Positions 35,011-43,673 of a DNA stretch of 64,000 bases are shown here, piece after piece (within the stretch, counting starts at the first letter, position 1; the number at the start of each line of letters is the position of its first letter). Location of the stretch: NCBI GenBank assembly GCA_022843465.1, contig JALHNO010000005.1:148691-212690 (forward strand), read 5' to 3'. The notes under the pieces are model-generated. The model saw only the letters and a list, made by a program, of their open reading frames with translations. It made no database searches and was not told where the DNA came from. The position numbers and the translations under genes were made by a program. The DNA comes from Pseudomonadota bacterium (lineage in GTDB: Bacteria; Pseudomonadota; Gammaproteobacteria; Xanthomonadales; Ahniellaceae).

Positions 35011-35041
35011 CGTACGCGCAACCTGGCAGTGCGCGCGTACG
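35011..35041 (+). promoter_or_regulatory. Leader hairpin upstream of the histone-like gene
   Basis: CGTACGCGC (35011-35019) and GCGCGTACG (35033-35041) form a perfect 9-bp stem with a 13-base loop, followed by CTTTTC. It lies 60 bases before the start codon and may be a weak terminator, an attenuator or a transcript-stabilising structure. Confidence 0.45.
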
Positions 35042-35100
35042 CTTTTCAAAAACGGTTTTAACCGGGCAAGCAACTGCCAACCACAACAGGAGTACACAAC

Positions 35101-35394
35101 ATGAAAGCAGCAACCACCAAGAAAGCAGCACCGAAGAAAGCCGTAGCCAAGAAGAAAGGCACCGCGAAGGCGGCGGCCAAGAAGCCAGCAGCCAAGAAGG
35201 CTGCCAAGAAGCCGGCGGCCAAGAAGCCGGCAGCGAAGAAGGCTGTAGCCAAGAAGCCAGCGGCCAAGAAAGCCGCGGCGAAGAAGCCAGCCGCCAAGAA
35301 AGTAGCCGCCAAGAAGCCAGCTGCCAAGAAAGCAGCGGCCAAAAAGCCGGCAGCAAAGAAAGCCGCAGCCAAAAAGCCAGCGGCGAAGAAGTAA
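35101..35394 (+). CDS. Histone H1-like Ala/Lys/Pro-rich protein
   Basis: A 97-residue protein built almost only of Ala, Lys and Pro in repeats of the type AAKKPAAKK, resembling the C-terminal tail of eukaryotic histone H1, chlamydial Hc2 and the AlgP tail. It is extremely basic, probably disordered, and expected to bind DNA non-specifically and compact the nucleoid. AGGAG lies upstream of the ATG and a strong terminator follows, so it is a single-gene unit. Such repeat tracts vary in length between strains through slippage and are prone to assembly error. Confidence 0.88.
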   Translation: MKAATTKKAAPKKAVAKKKGTAKAAAKKPAAKKAAKKPAAKKPAAKKAVAKKPAAKKAAAKKPAAKKVAAKKPAAKKAAAKKPAAKKAAAKKPAAKK

Positions 35395-35436
35395 TTCAAG
35401 CAAGAAATTTCTGCTGATCCAGCAGAGGTAGGGTCT

Positions 35437-35479
35437 AAACCACCGCATGGCTGCCCGGCGTGCGGTGGTTTGTTTTTTT
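35437..35479 (+). terminator. Intrinsic terminator after the histone-like gene
   Basis: AAACCACCGCA (35437-35447) and TGCGGTGGTTT (35461-35471) pair perfectly over 11 bp with a 13-base loop, and a run of seven T follows at 35473-35479. Confidence 0.92.
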
Positions 35480-35728
35480 GGGTTCGGGGTATTCCACGGC
35501 TGCTCGGCCAAGGCGGGCAGGGCAGGGCGACAAGCTGAATCGACTCGCCTCTGATCGTTCTGAAAACAAATGTCGCGATCAGCCGGCGAAGCCTGTGGAA
35601 TCGGCACGTTTGCTGTGACTAAGTCGACATCGGCAGACTTCGCTCGCTGATTCGTGTCTATAATCGGCCGGCGCCAGTCTATGCGTCGCCGGTCGGCCGC
35701 TGGCACCACTTGCAGTCTGAATGGGGAC
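35480..35728. other. Upstream region of the TonB-like lipoprotein gene
   Basis: About 250 bases without a gene. A consensus -10 TATAAT (35659-35664) lies 65 bases before the start of the next gene; the -35 position 17 bases upstream reads GACTTC, a weak match. Confidence 0.5.
35659..35664 (+). promoter_or_regulatory. Consensus -10 box (TATAAT)
   Basis: A perfect -10 hexamer in a GC-rich context, 65 bases upstream of the TonB-like gene. The -35 region is poor, so it may need an activator. Confidence 0.45.
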
Positions 35729-36736
35729 ATGTCCATGAGCTATTCGATTTCCCGCCGCTTCGGGAGCGGCAATCACACTGGAGTCACGCGCCCCGCGTTG
35801 CTCTGGTTGGCGGTCGCAGCGTTCGCGCTCGCCGCCTGTGGCAAGAAGGAAGAGGCCGCAGCGCCCAAACCGGTGGCGGCCACGGTCGCCGCGGGTGGCT
35901 CGGCCGAGGTGGCGCCGGGTGCGGCCGCCGCGGTGATGCCGGCCTCGGTCCCGCAACTCCTCGACAATGCCAAGACGGCATTCCGCCAGGACCGCCTGGT
36001 GTCGCCGGTCGGCGACAACGCCATCGAGTACTACCTTGCGGTATTGGGGATGGAAAGCGACAACCTGGCTGCCACCCAGGGACTGGTCGACCTGTTTCCG
36101 CTTGGCGTCAGTGTCGCGGAAAAGGAAATCGCCGCGCGCAATGTCGAAGAGGCCGAGCGGATCATCGGTTTGCTGGATGAGTCCAGTCCGAATTCCTATA
36201 CGGTACAGAAACTGAAATCACGGCTCGCTGCCACGCAAAACCAGATGCAGCGCGAAGAGGAACGTCGACTGGCCGCCGAACAGGCGCAGCAGGCGCGTCA
36301 GGCCGCGGCTGCCGAGCCGGAACCGGTTGCCGCACCGCCGCCGAGTTCGGCTGCCGCGACAGCCGCCCGTGAAGCAGCAGCACGCCCGGCACCGGAGCCC
36401 GCGGAAACTCGCCCGGCTCCTCCGGTAGCGGCAGCTTCCGAGCCCGCCCGCCCGGTCGGTGAAACCCGCGATGCCAAGGTGGTTCGGCAGGTACAGCCCG
36501 GCTATCCACAGCTGGCCTATCGCCGCCGCCTTGCCGGCTGGGTGGAAATCCAGTTCACCGTAGGCGTCAACGGTCGTGTCACCGATGTCCAGGTCTTGCG
36601 TGCCGATCCGCAGCGAATGTTCGATCGCGAAGCCGTGCGCGCGGTCGAGCAATGGATGTTCGAGCCGGCGCTGCGCGACGGCGTACCGGTGCCCTCCACG
36701 CTGAGCCGCCGCATCGAGTTCAAGTACCCGGGCTGA
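35729..36736 (+). CDS. TonB-family C-terminal domain protein, probable lipoprotein
   Basis: A 335-residue protein. The N-terminus has a hydrophobic stretch ending in a lipobox (ALLWLAVAAFALAAC-GKKEE). The middle has helical, charged segments (EREEERRLAAEQAQQARQAA) and a Pro/Ala-rich linker (about 190-255). The end is a TonB C-terminal domain (VQPGYPQLAYRRRLAGWVEI, VNGRVTDVQVLRADP, FDREAVRAVEQWMFEPA). Classical TonB is held by an N-terminal membrane helix and works with ExbB/ExbD. Here a lipid anchor is predicted and no exbBD is nearby, so energy transduction to a receptor is doubtful. ATG 35729 is chosen, with ATG 35735 as alternative. Confidence 0.83.
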   Translation: MSMSYSISRRFGSGNHTGVTRPALLWLAVAAFALAACGKKEEAAAPKPVAATVAAGGSAEVAPGAAAAVMPASVPQLLDNAKTAFRQDRLVSPVGDNAIEYYLAVLGMESDNLAATQGLVDLFPLGVSVAEKEIAARNVEEAERIIGLLDESSPNSYTVQKLKSRLAATQNQMQREEERRLAAEQAQQARQAAAAEPEPVAAPPPSSAAATAAREAAARPAPEPAETRPAPPVAAASEPARPVGETRDAKVVRQVQPGYPQLAYRRRLAGWVEIQFTVGVNGRVTDVQVLRADPQRMFDREAVRAVEQWMFEPALRDGVPVPSTLSRRIEFKYPG

Positions 36737-36911
36737 TCGCCGGTGAACTGATCCGCAGCGCTCCGGCCAGGGCCGGGCGCTGCCTGCGAACTGGCCCATG
36801 ATGGGCCGTTGCTGCACGCGCCACTTCCCACGGTGTGCCGTGCTCGCAGCGATCCGCGCGATTGTGGCGTTCGTGCCGGTTCGTTTTGACTGGGCTCAGG
36901 GGCGCAGGCTG

Positions 36912-38183
36912 CTACGGCGCCTTCTTCCTGGGCGGGCGCGGCTTGAACTTCGAGAGCTGCAACCAGTCGTGCGCCGGCAGGCCCAGGCGCTGATCCATCA
37001 TCGTCGGATAGAGTCCGCCGGGTACACCACCCTCACCATTCCAGACGACCGCAATGCCGAAATCCGCGCCCGGCAACAGCCCCAGCATCGCGCGATAACC
37101 CTGCACAGCGCCGGCATGAAAGACCATGTCGTGGCCTGAGTAATCGAACACCCGCCAGCCCAGCGCATAGGCGGCAGTGCGCACGCGGCTGCGCCGCCAT
37201 GGCGACGAGGACATCTCGGCCGGGGTTGCGACTTGCGGCGCATGCATCAGCGCCAGCAATTCGGGCGACAGCACATCGGGGCGGTGACCCAGTTGCGCCA
37301 GCAGCCACTCACCCAGATCGTTGACGCTGGCATTGACGCCGGCCGCCGGCGGCACGCGGTAATAGGTTTCCTTGGGCACCAGCGAGCGCCACTGGCCGGC
37401 GCGGCCGACGTGGGGCAGGGCGAAGCTGCGATTGCCCATCAGGGCTTCGCGACCATAGGTTGCGGTGTGCATGCCGAGCGGGTGGAACAACCGCTTCTCG
37501 ACCTGATGGGTGAAAAAATCGCCGGTGGCGGCAAATACCACATCGCCGATCAGACTGAAGGCGACATTCTGGTACGCATAGCAGTCACCGACCGAACACA
37601 GCGGCGCAATATCGCCGAGCTTCTCGACCAGCATCGGATAGGGTTCTTCTGATTCGAGCTGGCGATCGTAGGTGTTGTGTGGCAGTCCCACGCGGTGGCT
37701 GAGCAACTCGTCGATGCGCAGTCGGCCAGCGCCGTCCTGATCCTTCAGCAGGAAGGCCGGTACCATGTCCTGAACGCGGTCGCTCCACTCGAGCACGCCC
37801 TGATCCACCAGCAGACTGCTCAGCGCCGACGCAAACGCCTTGGACAGGGAGGCCACCCGGAACACGGTCTCGCGACTGACCTTGGTACCTGTGCGCACGT
37901 CGGCAAAGCCATAACCCCTGGCATCAATGACCTTGCCGTTGGACACCATTACCCAGGCCATGCCCGGTACCTGGCCGGTGCGCATCACGCCGCGCGCCAG
38001 CCGGTCCATTTCAGCGGCCAGCAGGGTCTCCTGGGCAGCGCTGATGGGCGGTGCCAGCGCAGCGCTGGCCGGAACGACGACCGCCGCATTGGCCGAGTCC
38101 GCAGCCCAGCCGACGGAAGGCGCAAAGGGCCCGAGGCCAAGGATCAGGACGGCAGCGACGATACGGGTGAAAAAAGTGTGCAT
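36912..38183 (-). CDS. Exported serine hydrolase (class C beta-lactamase-like)
   Basis: A 423-residue protein with a signal peptide (MHTFFTRIVAAVLILGLGPFAPSVGWAA). The penicillin-binding fold is shown by the SxxK motif in FRVASLSKAFASAL (catalytic Ser), the Tyr of CYAYQNVAFSLIG and the C-terminal HAG triad (MVFHAGAVQGYRAM). Such proteins are esterases, D-aminopeptidases, D,D-peptidases or beta-lactamases; sequence alone does not separate them. It is on its own, divergent from lemA (about 96 bases apart). Confidence 0.88.
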   Translation of the reverse strand: MHTFFTRIVAAVLILGLGPFAPSVGWAADSANAAVVVPASAALAPPISAAQETLLAAEMDRLARGVMRTGQVPGMAWVMVSNGKVIDARGYGFADVRTGTKVSRETVFRVASLSKAFASALSSLLVDQGVLEWSDRVQDMVPAFLLKDQDGAGRLRIDELLSHRVGLPHNTYDRQLESEEPYPMLVEKLGDIAPLCSVGDCYAYQNVAFSLIGDVVFAATGDFFTHQVEKRLFHPLGMHTATYGREALMGNRSFALPHVGRAGQWRSLVPKETYYRVPPAAGVNASVNDLGEWLLAQLGHRPDVLSPELLALMHAPQVATPAEMSSSPWRRSRVRTAAYALGWRVFDYSGHDMVFHAGAVQGYRAMLGLLPGADFGIAVVWNGEGGVPGGLYPTMMDQRLGLPAHDWLQLSKFKPRPPRKKAP

Positions 38184-38279
38184 GGTATGCTCTTCAACGA
38201 CCGGGCAATTGTAGCAATGTCTGCCCCGGCAGGTGGCTGAAGCGCAGCCAAATCATGCATTTGAAGGGAGAATCCAGAC

Positions 38280-38870
38280 ATGTGGGCAGGACTGATTTTT
38301 CTTGGCGTATTGCTGGTTCTGGGGTTCTGGGGTGTCGGCATCTACAACAACCTGGTCCGTGGCCGCCGCGGCTTCGAGAATGCGTTCGCACAGATCGATG
38401 TGCAGCTGACACGTCGCTACGACCTGATCCCCAATCTGGTCGAGATCGCCAAGGGCTATATGGCGCATGAGCGCGATACCCTGGAGGCCGTCATCAAGGC
38501 GCGCAATCAGGCCGTCAGCGGCCTCAAGTCTGCCCAGGCCAGTCCCGGTGACGCCGGCGCGATGGCCGCGCTGGCGGGCGCCGAGGGCGCGCTGACAGGT
38601 GCCCTGGGCAAGCTGTTCGCGTTGTCCGAGTCCTACCCGGATCTGAAAGCCAACCAGAACATGATGCAGTTGTCGGAGGAGATGACCTCGACCGAGAACA
38701 AGGTCGCCTTCGCGCGTCAGGCCTTCAACGATGCGGTGATGCACTTCAATGTAACCCGCGAGATGTTCCCGAACACGATCATCGCCGGCATGTTCAACTT
38801 CAAGGAAGCTGCCCTCTTGAAGATCGAAGACGAGGTCAAGCGCAGCGTCCCGCAGGTGAAGTTCAGCTGA
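38280..38870 (+). CDS. lemA: LemA family protein
   Basis: A 196-residue protein with one N-terminal membrane helix (LIFLGVLLVLGFWGVGIYNNL) and a long helical body with the family's RRYDLIPNLVEIAKGYMAHE and FARQAFNDAVMHFNV segments. LemA proteins are membrane-associated with a four-helix domain outside or in the cytoplasm; their function is poorly defined. It is paired with an M48 metalloprotease gene downstream, a common arrangement suggesting a joint role in membrane protein quality control. AGGGAGA precedes the start. A 9-bp GC hairpin (38881-38900) lies just after the stop. Confidence 0.92.
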   Translation: MWAGLIFLGVLLVLGFWGVGIYNNLVRGRRGFENAFAQIDVQLTRRYDLIPNLVEIAKGYMAHERDTLEAVIKARNQAVSGLKSAQASPGDAGAMAALAGAEGALTGALGKLFALSESYPDLKANQNMMQLSEEMTSTENKVAFARQAFNDAVMHFNVTREMFPNTIIAGMFNFKEAALLKIEDEVKRSVPQVKFS

Positions 38871-39020
38871 GTGGTTCGGGCCTGCTGCCCAGGCAGCAGG
38901 TCCGTCCCGGTGAGGCTCGGTGGTTTCCTCCCCACGATGACGGGTCCAGCGGCGCGGCAGCAGCGGCAGCGCAGCGCGCACTGAACGGCGAATCGGCATC
39001 GTCCTGATGAGCGTATCGCG

Positions 39021-41000
39021 ATGAATTTTTTCGAGAGTCAAAGGCTGGCGCGGGCGCAGTCGAAGCGTCTGGTGCTGATGTTCGCACTGGCGGTGCTGGC
39101 GGTGGTGGCGGCGATCGATCTGACACTGGTGCTGGTGCTGTTCGCCGGCCAGGAGCGCGGTGAGGTCGAAGCGCTCTCGTTCACCCAGATTCTGTCCGCC
39201 AACACCGGTGCCCTGATCGGCGGTGCCCTGGCAACCGCAGGGCTGATCGTGGTGGCCTCGATGTTCAAGATGGCGACCTTGCGTTCCGGCGGCAGTGCGG
39301 TGGCGCAGTCGCTGGGCGGCACCCTGGTGTCATCGGATACGCGCAATCCGCACCATCGGCGTCTGCGCAATGTCGTCGAGGAAATTGCAATCGCATCGGG
39401 CGTGCCGGTCCCGCAGATCTATGTGCTGGAGCAGGAGGCTGGGATCAATGCTTTCGCCGCCGGCTACTCGCCGGCCGACGCCGCCGTTGCCGTGACCCGT
39501 GGCGCAATGGAAAAACTCACCCGCGACGAACTGCAGGGCGTGATCGCGCATGAGTTCAGCCATGTGCTCAATGGCGACATGCGCTTGAACATCAAGTTGA
39601 TGGGTGTGCTGTTCGGCATCCTGGTGCTCGGTATCGTGGGCCGCAAGCTGCTGGAGAACATGCGCCATGTCCGTGACAGCAAGGCCACGGTGCCGCTGCT
39701 GGTCGCTGCGATTGCCGTCACCCTGATCGGCTACACCGGCGTGTTTTTCGGGCGCATGATCAAGGCGCGCATCTCGCGCGAACGCGAGTATCTTGCCGAT
39801 GCCTCGGCGGTGCAGTTCACCCGCCAGACCCAGGGCATCGCCGGCGCATTGAAGAAAGTCGGCGGTCTGGCGGAGGGCTCGAAACTCGAGAACGCCGAAG
39901 CCGAGGAAGTCAGTCATATGCTGTTCGGCGATGGCGTCGGTTACTCCGCATTGTTCGCCACCCATCCGCCCCTGGTGGACCGCATCAAGCGGCTTGATCC
40001 GCAATTCAACCCAAGCCAGTACGGCGAAATTGCGCGGCGCTGGTCGGCACCGGTGGATGTGCTGGCGCTCGATGCCGAGATGGAACGCAGCGGCATCGCC
40101 GGATTGGCCGCGGGCGCGGCCGTCAAAGCCGGTTCTGCAAAGGCGGGCGCGGCCCTGCCCGCGCGCAAGGCCGAGTTGAGCGTCAATCCCGAGCTGGTCG
40201 CCAGCCAGGTCGGCAATCCGGCGCAGGACGACTATCGCACCGCCGATGCCATCCATCAGCAGATTCCGAAAGCCCTGCAGGACGCAGCGCACGACCAGAC
40301 CCAGGCGATGGAACTGGTGTTTGCCCTGCTGCTCGATAACGATCCGGCGATCTCGGCGCGCCAGCTCAGCATGATCGCGAGCCATGCGGGGTCATCGGCA
40401 ATGAGCACCACCGAAGAACTGCTGCCCAAGGTCGGCGGCCTGCATCCGATGTCGCGGCTGCCGCTGGCGGCCATGGCATTCCCCGGCATCCGGCGCTTCC
40501 CGCGACCGAATCTCGAACAGTTCACCGCCTTGCTGGAAAAGCTCATCCATGCCGACGGCAAGATCGGCCTGTTCGAGTATTGCCTCGCCAAGCTGGTCAG
40601 CAGCCAGGTCACCGACCTGCTCAACCCGACCCGGGCAACCGCGATCGGCAAACGCAAACTGATCCAGTGTCGTGAGCAGATCGGCATACTGTTCTCGATC
40701 GTCGCCGCCTTCGGCCACGACGATGAGCCCAGTGCCAAGCGCGCCTTCGCGGGCGGCATCAACAGTCTGTTCCAGCAATCCAGTCCGGGCTATCAGGTCC
40801 CCGCCAACTGGGTGCAAGCCCTCGACGGCGCCCTGCCGGATCTGGATGCGCTCGATTCAGCCGCCAAGGAGATGCTGATCGAGGCCCTGGTCACCACCAT
40901 CTCCACCGATGGCCAGGTTGCCGTAGGCGAGGCCGAACTGCTCCGGGTCGTCTGCGCCGGACTGCACTGCCCGTTGCCGCCGATGCTGGTCGCGGCCTGA
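39021..41000 (+). CDS. M48-family membrane metalloprotease with C-terminal TerB-like extension
   Basis: A 659-residue HtpX-like protein. Two membrane helices (about 18-42 and 55-75) are followed by the zinc protease motif HEFSHVLNGD with the third ligand Glu in the REYLADASAVQF segment, then two more helices between them (GVLFGILVLGIVG; VPLLVAAIAVTLIGYTGVFFG). Residues about 350-659 form an extra domain absent from HtpX; its last part (KLIHADGKIGLFEYCLAKL and TISTDGQVAVGEAELLRVV) resembles TerB-like repeats. It is expected to degrade misfolded membrane proteins with LemA. Start codon context is weak. Confidence 0.9.
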   Translation: MNFFESQRLARAQSKRLVLMFALAVLAVVAAIDLTLVLVLFAGQERGEVEALSFTQILSANTGALIGGALATAGLIVVASMFKMATLRSGGSAVAQSLGGTLVSSDTRNPHHRRLRNVVEEIAIASGVPVPQIYVLEQEAGINAFAAGYSPADAAVAVTRGAMEKLTRDELQGVIAHEFSHVLNGDMRLNIKLMGVLFGILVLGIVGRKLLENMRHVRDSKATVPLLVAAIAVTLIGYTGVFFGRMIKARISREREYLADASAVQFTRQTQGIAGALKKVGGLAEGSKLENAEAEEVSHMLFGDGVGYSALFATHPPLVDRIKRLDPQFNPSQYGEIARRWSAPVDVLALDAEMERSGIAGLAAGAAVKAGSAKAGAALPARKAELSVNPELVASQVGNPAQDDYRTADAIHQQIPKALQDAAHDQTQAMELVFALLLDNDPAISARQLSMIASHAGSSAMSTTEELLPKVGGLHPMSRLPLAAMAFPGIRRFPRPNLEQFTALLEKLIHADGKIGLFEYCLAKLVSSQVTDLLNPTRATAIGKRKLIQCREQIGILFSIVAAFGHDDEPSAKRAFAGGINSLFQQSSPGYQVPANWVQALDGALPDLDALDSAAKEMLIEALVTTISTDGQVAVGEAELLRVVCAGLHCPLPPMLVAA

Positions 41001-41083
41001 AGCCGAGTTGACGCAATCGCCGTGGGGCGCAGGCTCATTGCGTCGGATCAGCCGTTCGCGCAGAGCGTGCGGGACCATTCCGT

Positions 41084-41108
41084 GCAGCGAATCGCCCTTC
41101 GGTCATTG
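41084..41108. repeat. Palindromic repeat, family B, copy 2
   Basis: This has the same CCCTTCGGT core and flanking GCGAAT/ATTGTGC arms as the copy at 28682-28708, with several changes. It again lies between convergent genes (M48 protease and GMC oxidoreductase); its last bases run into the end of the GMC gene. Confidence 0.45.
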
Positions 41109-42686
41109 TGCTGTCCCCAGAATCAAATCGCAGGCCTTCTCGGCGATCGCGATGGTCGGGGCATTGGTATTGCCGGAAACGATCTTCGGCATGATCGAGG
41201 CATCGACCACGCGCAGGCCGATGATGCCGTTGACGCGCAAAGTGGGATCGACGACGGCCTTGGCATCGGTGCCCATTCGGCAGGTGCCGACCGGGTGGTA
41301 GACGGTTTCGCATTTGCGGCGCAGAAAGGCGGTGATCGCGGCGTCCGAGTCATCGTTGTCGCCGGGAAACAGCTCGACACCACGAAACGCATCGAAGGCG
41401 CGGGCATTGAAGATCCGGCGTGAGGTGCGCACGGCTTCGACCAGTACGCGGCGATCGAGATCTTCGGTGTCGCTGAGATAATTGGCAAAGATGCGCGCCG
41501 GTGCATCCGGATCAGCAGATGCCAGCTCCAGATGACCGCGGCTGCGCGGCTGCAGATGGCAGGCATGCAGGGTCATGCCATCGCCGGGTACGCGCCTGCG
41601 GCCGTGGTCATCGAGGATGGCCGGCACGAAGTGGAATTGCAGATCCGGGCGCTCGTCGGTTGCCAGTGCTGAACGCGCAAATCCGCCTGCCTCGGCGACA
41701 TTGGAGGTGCCCGGGCCCTGGCGGAACAGGAAGTAGCGCAGGCCGGTCAGCACTTCGCTGATGCGGTCATAGGTAATCGGCTGGGTACAGCGATAGACCG
41801 TGCAGGAGTCGAGATGATCATGCAGGTTCTGGCCGACACCCGCGGCGGCGTGCCGGACTTCGATGCCGTGCTGGCGCAGATGATCAGCCGGCCCGATACC
41901 CGAGAGCATCAACAGCTGCGGTGAATTGATCGCGCCGCCGCAGAGGATGACCTCGCGCGCGGCTTCGGCGCGCTGACGTTGTCCCTTGACGCGATATTCG
42001 ACTGCGACTGCACGACCATTTTCGATCTGTACGCGATCGACCATCGCGCGGGTGACGATCTTCAGGTTGGTACGTTCGCGTGCGGCATTGAGGAAACCGG
42101 CTGCGGTGCTCCAGCGCTGGCCGTTCTTCTGGGTGACCTGGTAGTAGCCGAAGCCTTCCATGTCGGCGTCGTTGAAATCGCCGTTGCGTGGAAACCCCGA
42201 CTCGACCGCGGCCTCGATGAACTGCTTCGAAAGCGGATTGCTGTAGCGCAGATCGGCGACGTTCAGATGACCCCCGCTGCCGTGGAAGGCATCGGGGCCA
42301 CGCTCGTTGTGCTCGCTGCGACGGAAGTACGGCAACATCGAATCGAAGTCCCAGCCGGCATTGCCTTCAGCCGCCCAGTCGTCGTAATCGCGGCGGTGGC
42401 CGCGGATATAGCACATTGCATTGATCGAGCTGGACCCGCCGAGCACCTTGCCGCGCGGCCACCAGAGGCTGCGGCCATCGAGCGCCGGCTCGGGTTCGGT
42501 GTTGTAGTTCCAGTTGACGCCCTTGCGCGCGACCAGCTTGGAGATGCCGGCCGGCATATGGATGAAGGGATGCCAGTCGCGCGGTCCTGCTTCCAGCAGC
42601 AGCACACGGTGATTGCGGTTGGCCGACAGTCGATTGGCCAGCACACAGCCGGCGGAGCCCGCACCCACGATGATGTAATCGAACAT
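41103..42686 (-). CDS. GMC-family FAD-dependent oxidoreductase (choline/alcohol dehydrogenase-like)
   Basis: A 527-residue flavoprotein with the FAD-binding GAGSAGCVLANRLS at residues 8-21, the GMC signatures PRGKVLGGSSSINAMCYIRG and GGAINSPQLLMLSGIGP, and the C-terminal YHPVGTCRMG (catalytic His) with NTNAPTIAIAEKACDLI. It resembles choline dehydrogenase BetA and related alcohol dehydrogenases. Without bet genes nearby the substrate is open; long-chain or aromatic alcohols are as likely as choline. The start 42686 is set by the conserved MFDYIIVGAG; the frame continues upstream without family resemblance. Confidence 0.92.
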   Translation of the reverse strand: MFDYIIVGAGSAGCVLANRLSANRNHRVLLLEAGPRDWHPFIHMPAGISKLVARKGVNWNYNTEPEPALDGRSLWWPRGKVLGGSSSINAMCYIRGHRRDYDDWAAEGNAGWDFDSMLPYFRRSEHNERGPDAFHGSGGHLNVADLRYSNPLSKQFIEAAVESGFPRNGDFNDADMEGFGYYQVTQKNGQRWSTAAGFLNAARERTNLKIVTRAMVDRVQIENGRAVAVEYRVKGQRQRAEAAREVILCGGAINSPQLLMLSGIGPADHLRQHGIEVRHAAAGVGQNLHDHLDSCTVYRCTQPITYDRISEVLTGLRYFLFRQGPGTSNVAEAGGFARSALATDERPDLQFHFVPAILDDHGRRRVPGDGMTLHACHLQPRSRGHLELASADPDAPARIFANYLSDTEDLDRRVLVEAVRTSRRIFNARAFDAFRGVELFPGDNDDSDAAITAFLRRKCETVYHPVGTCRMGTDAKAVVDPTLRVNGIIGLRVVDASIMPKIVSGNTNAPTIAIAEKACDLILGTAQ

Positions 42687-42843
42687 TGTTCCCGCCGCCG
42701 CGCCTGGGCATTGTGGGGCGCGCGCCATCGCGTACCCGAGGAGCGGCGTCTGCCGCATCGTTGATTGGTCCGGGACGGTAGGCCGCAGGCTTAGAGCAAA
42801 TGCTCGGCGACAGCGGTGGCGGGGCGCCTGCTGCGCTGCACGA

Positions 42844-43662
42844 TCAGCGCGCTTCGAGAACCGTCAGCGGATCGCCGACGCGCAGTACCCCGGCGCCGCG
42901 CGGAATCAGATTCTGGCCGAAAATGATGCCGTCCGGGCTGCGCCGGAATGTCTTCAGTGTGGTCAGCGGCTCGCCGTCGGCGGCCTTGACCGCCGTCTGT
43001 GGATCGACCGTGGTGAGCACGCAGCGCACACAGGGTTTGCAGACATCCAGCTCGACAGCGCCGATCCGGATGCGACGCCAGCTGTCCTCGATGAAGGGAT
43101 CGGCCGTCTGCACGACCAGATTGGGCCGAAACTGCAGCATGCTGATGGTTCGTGCCGTGCGCCGGTTGAGTTCGTCCAGCGAGGCGGTGCCGATCAGCAG
43201 TAGGGGATAGCCGTCGGCAAAACTGACAATGTCGCCGGGTTGCGCATGGGTCGGCGAAACCGGGCGCAGGCAGTCCTCTGCCTGATGCACAAGTTTGCAA
43301 TCGCGCCCAAGTACGCCGCTGATCCAGCGGTTGCTGGCGGCATCGGCGAGGCGTGCCGGGCTGATCGAATCCCAGACATCGACATCGATGCAGGCGGCGG
43401 CAACAGGCGGCGCCGCGATGGTGATCGCCGGATGATCGGGCGCGCCGAGTCTCAGCGTGCCTTCGCGGTCGAGAATCTCGGATCTGATCAGCAGCATCGA
43501 CGGCAGGCTGCGGGCACTGATGAACCTGCCCGCGCTGTCGACCACCATCCAGCGGCGATCGCCGACCAGGCCGCGCGGCTCGACCTCGCATTCGGCCAAC
43601 ACCAGTCCACGCGCCGACTTCAGCGGATGCAGATGGATCGACTGCAAGGAAAGCGTCTTCAT
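42844..43662 (-). CDS. MOSC domain protein (YcbX-like)
   Basis: A 272-residue protein with an N-terminal MOSC beta-barrel (LQSIHLHPLKSARGL, RGLVGDRRWMVVD) and a C-terminal MOSC domain with the conserved cysteine in CKPCVRCVLTTVDPQT. MOSC proteins bind sulfurated molybdenum cofactor; YcbX reduces N-hydroxylated compounds with an electron donor. No ferredoxin domain is fused here. The start 43662 has AGGA 8 bases upstream; ATG 43677 overlaps the stop of the cytochrome b gene and is an alternative. Adjacency to a cytochrome b suggests a membrane electron supply, an inference. Confidence 0.88.
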   Translation of the reverse strand: MKTLSLQSIHLHPLKSARGLVLAECEVEPRGLVGDRRWMVVDSAGRFISARSLPSMLLIRSEILDREGTLRLGAPDHPAITIAAPPVAAACIDVDVWDSISPARLADAASNRWISGVLGRDCKLVHQAEDCLRPVSPTHAQPGDIVSFADGYPLLLIGTASLDELNRRTARTISMLQFRPNLVVQTADPFIEDSWRRIRIGAVELDVCKPCVRCVLTTVDPQTAVKAADGEPLTTLKTFRRSPDGIIFGQNLIPRGAGVLRVGDPLTVLEAR

Positions 43663-43673
43663 CAGCGAATTCC

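Larger units (their letters stand above)
34716..35100 (+). other. Long leader region of the histone-like gene
   Basis: A gene-free stretch of 385 bases that is more AT-rich than its surroundings. It holds a promoter candidate with two short palindromes (34798-34848) and a long hairpin at 35011-35041, so it is probably a regulatory leader for the following gene. AGGAG lies about 8 bases before 35101. Confidence 0.55.

Noticed and set aside
38881-38900. Hairpin CCTGCTGCC/GGCAGCAGG after lemA as a terminator
   Set aside because: The stem is perfect but has a 2-base loop and no T run, and the next gene is the usual partner of lemA, so termination here is unlikely.
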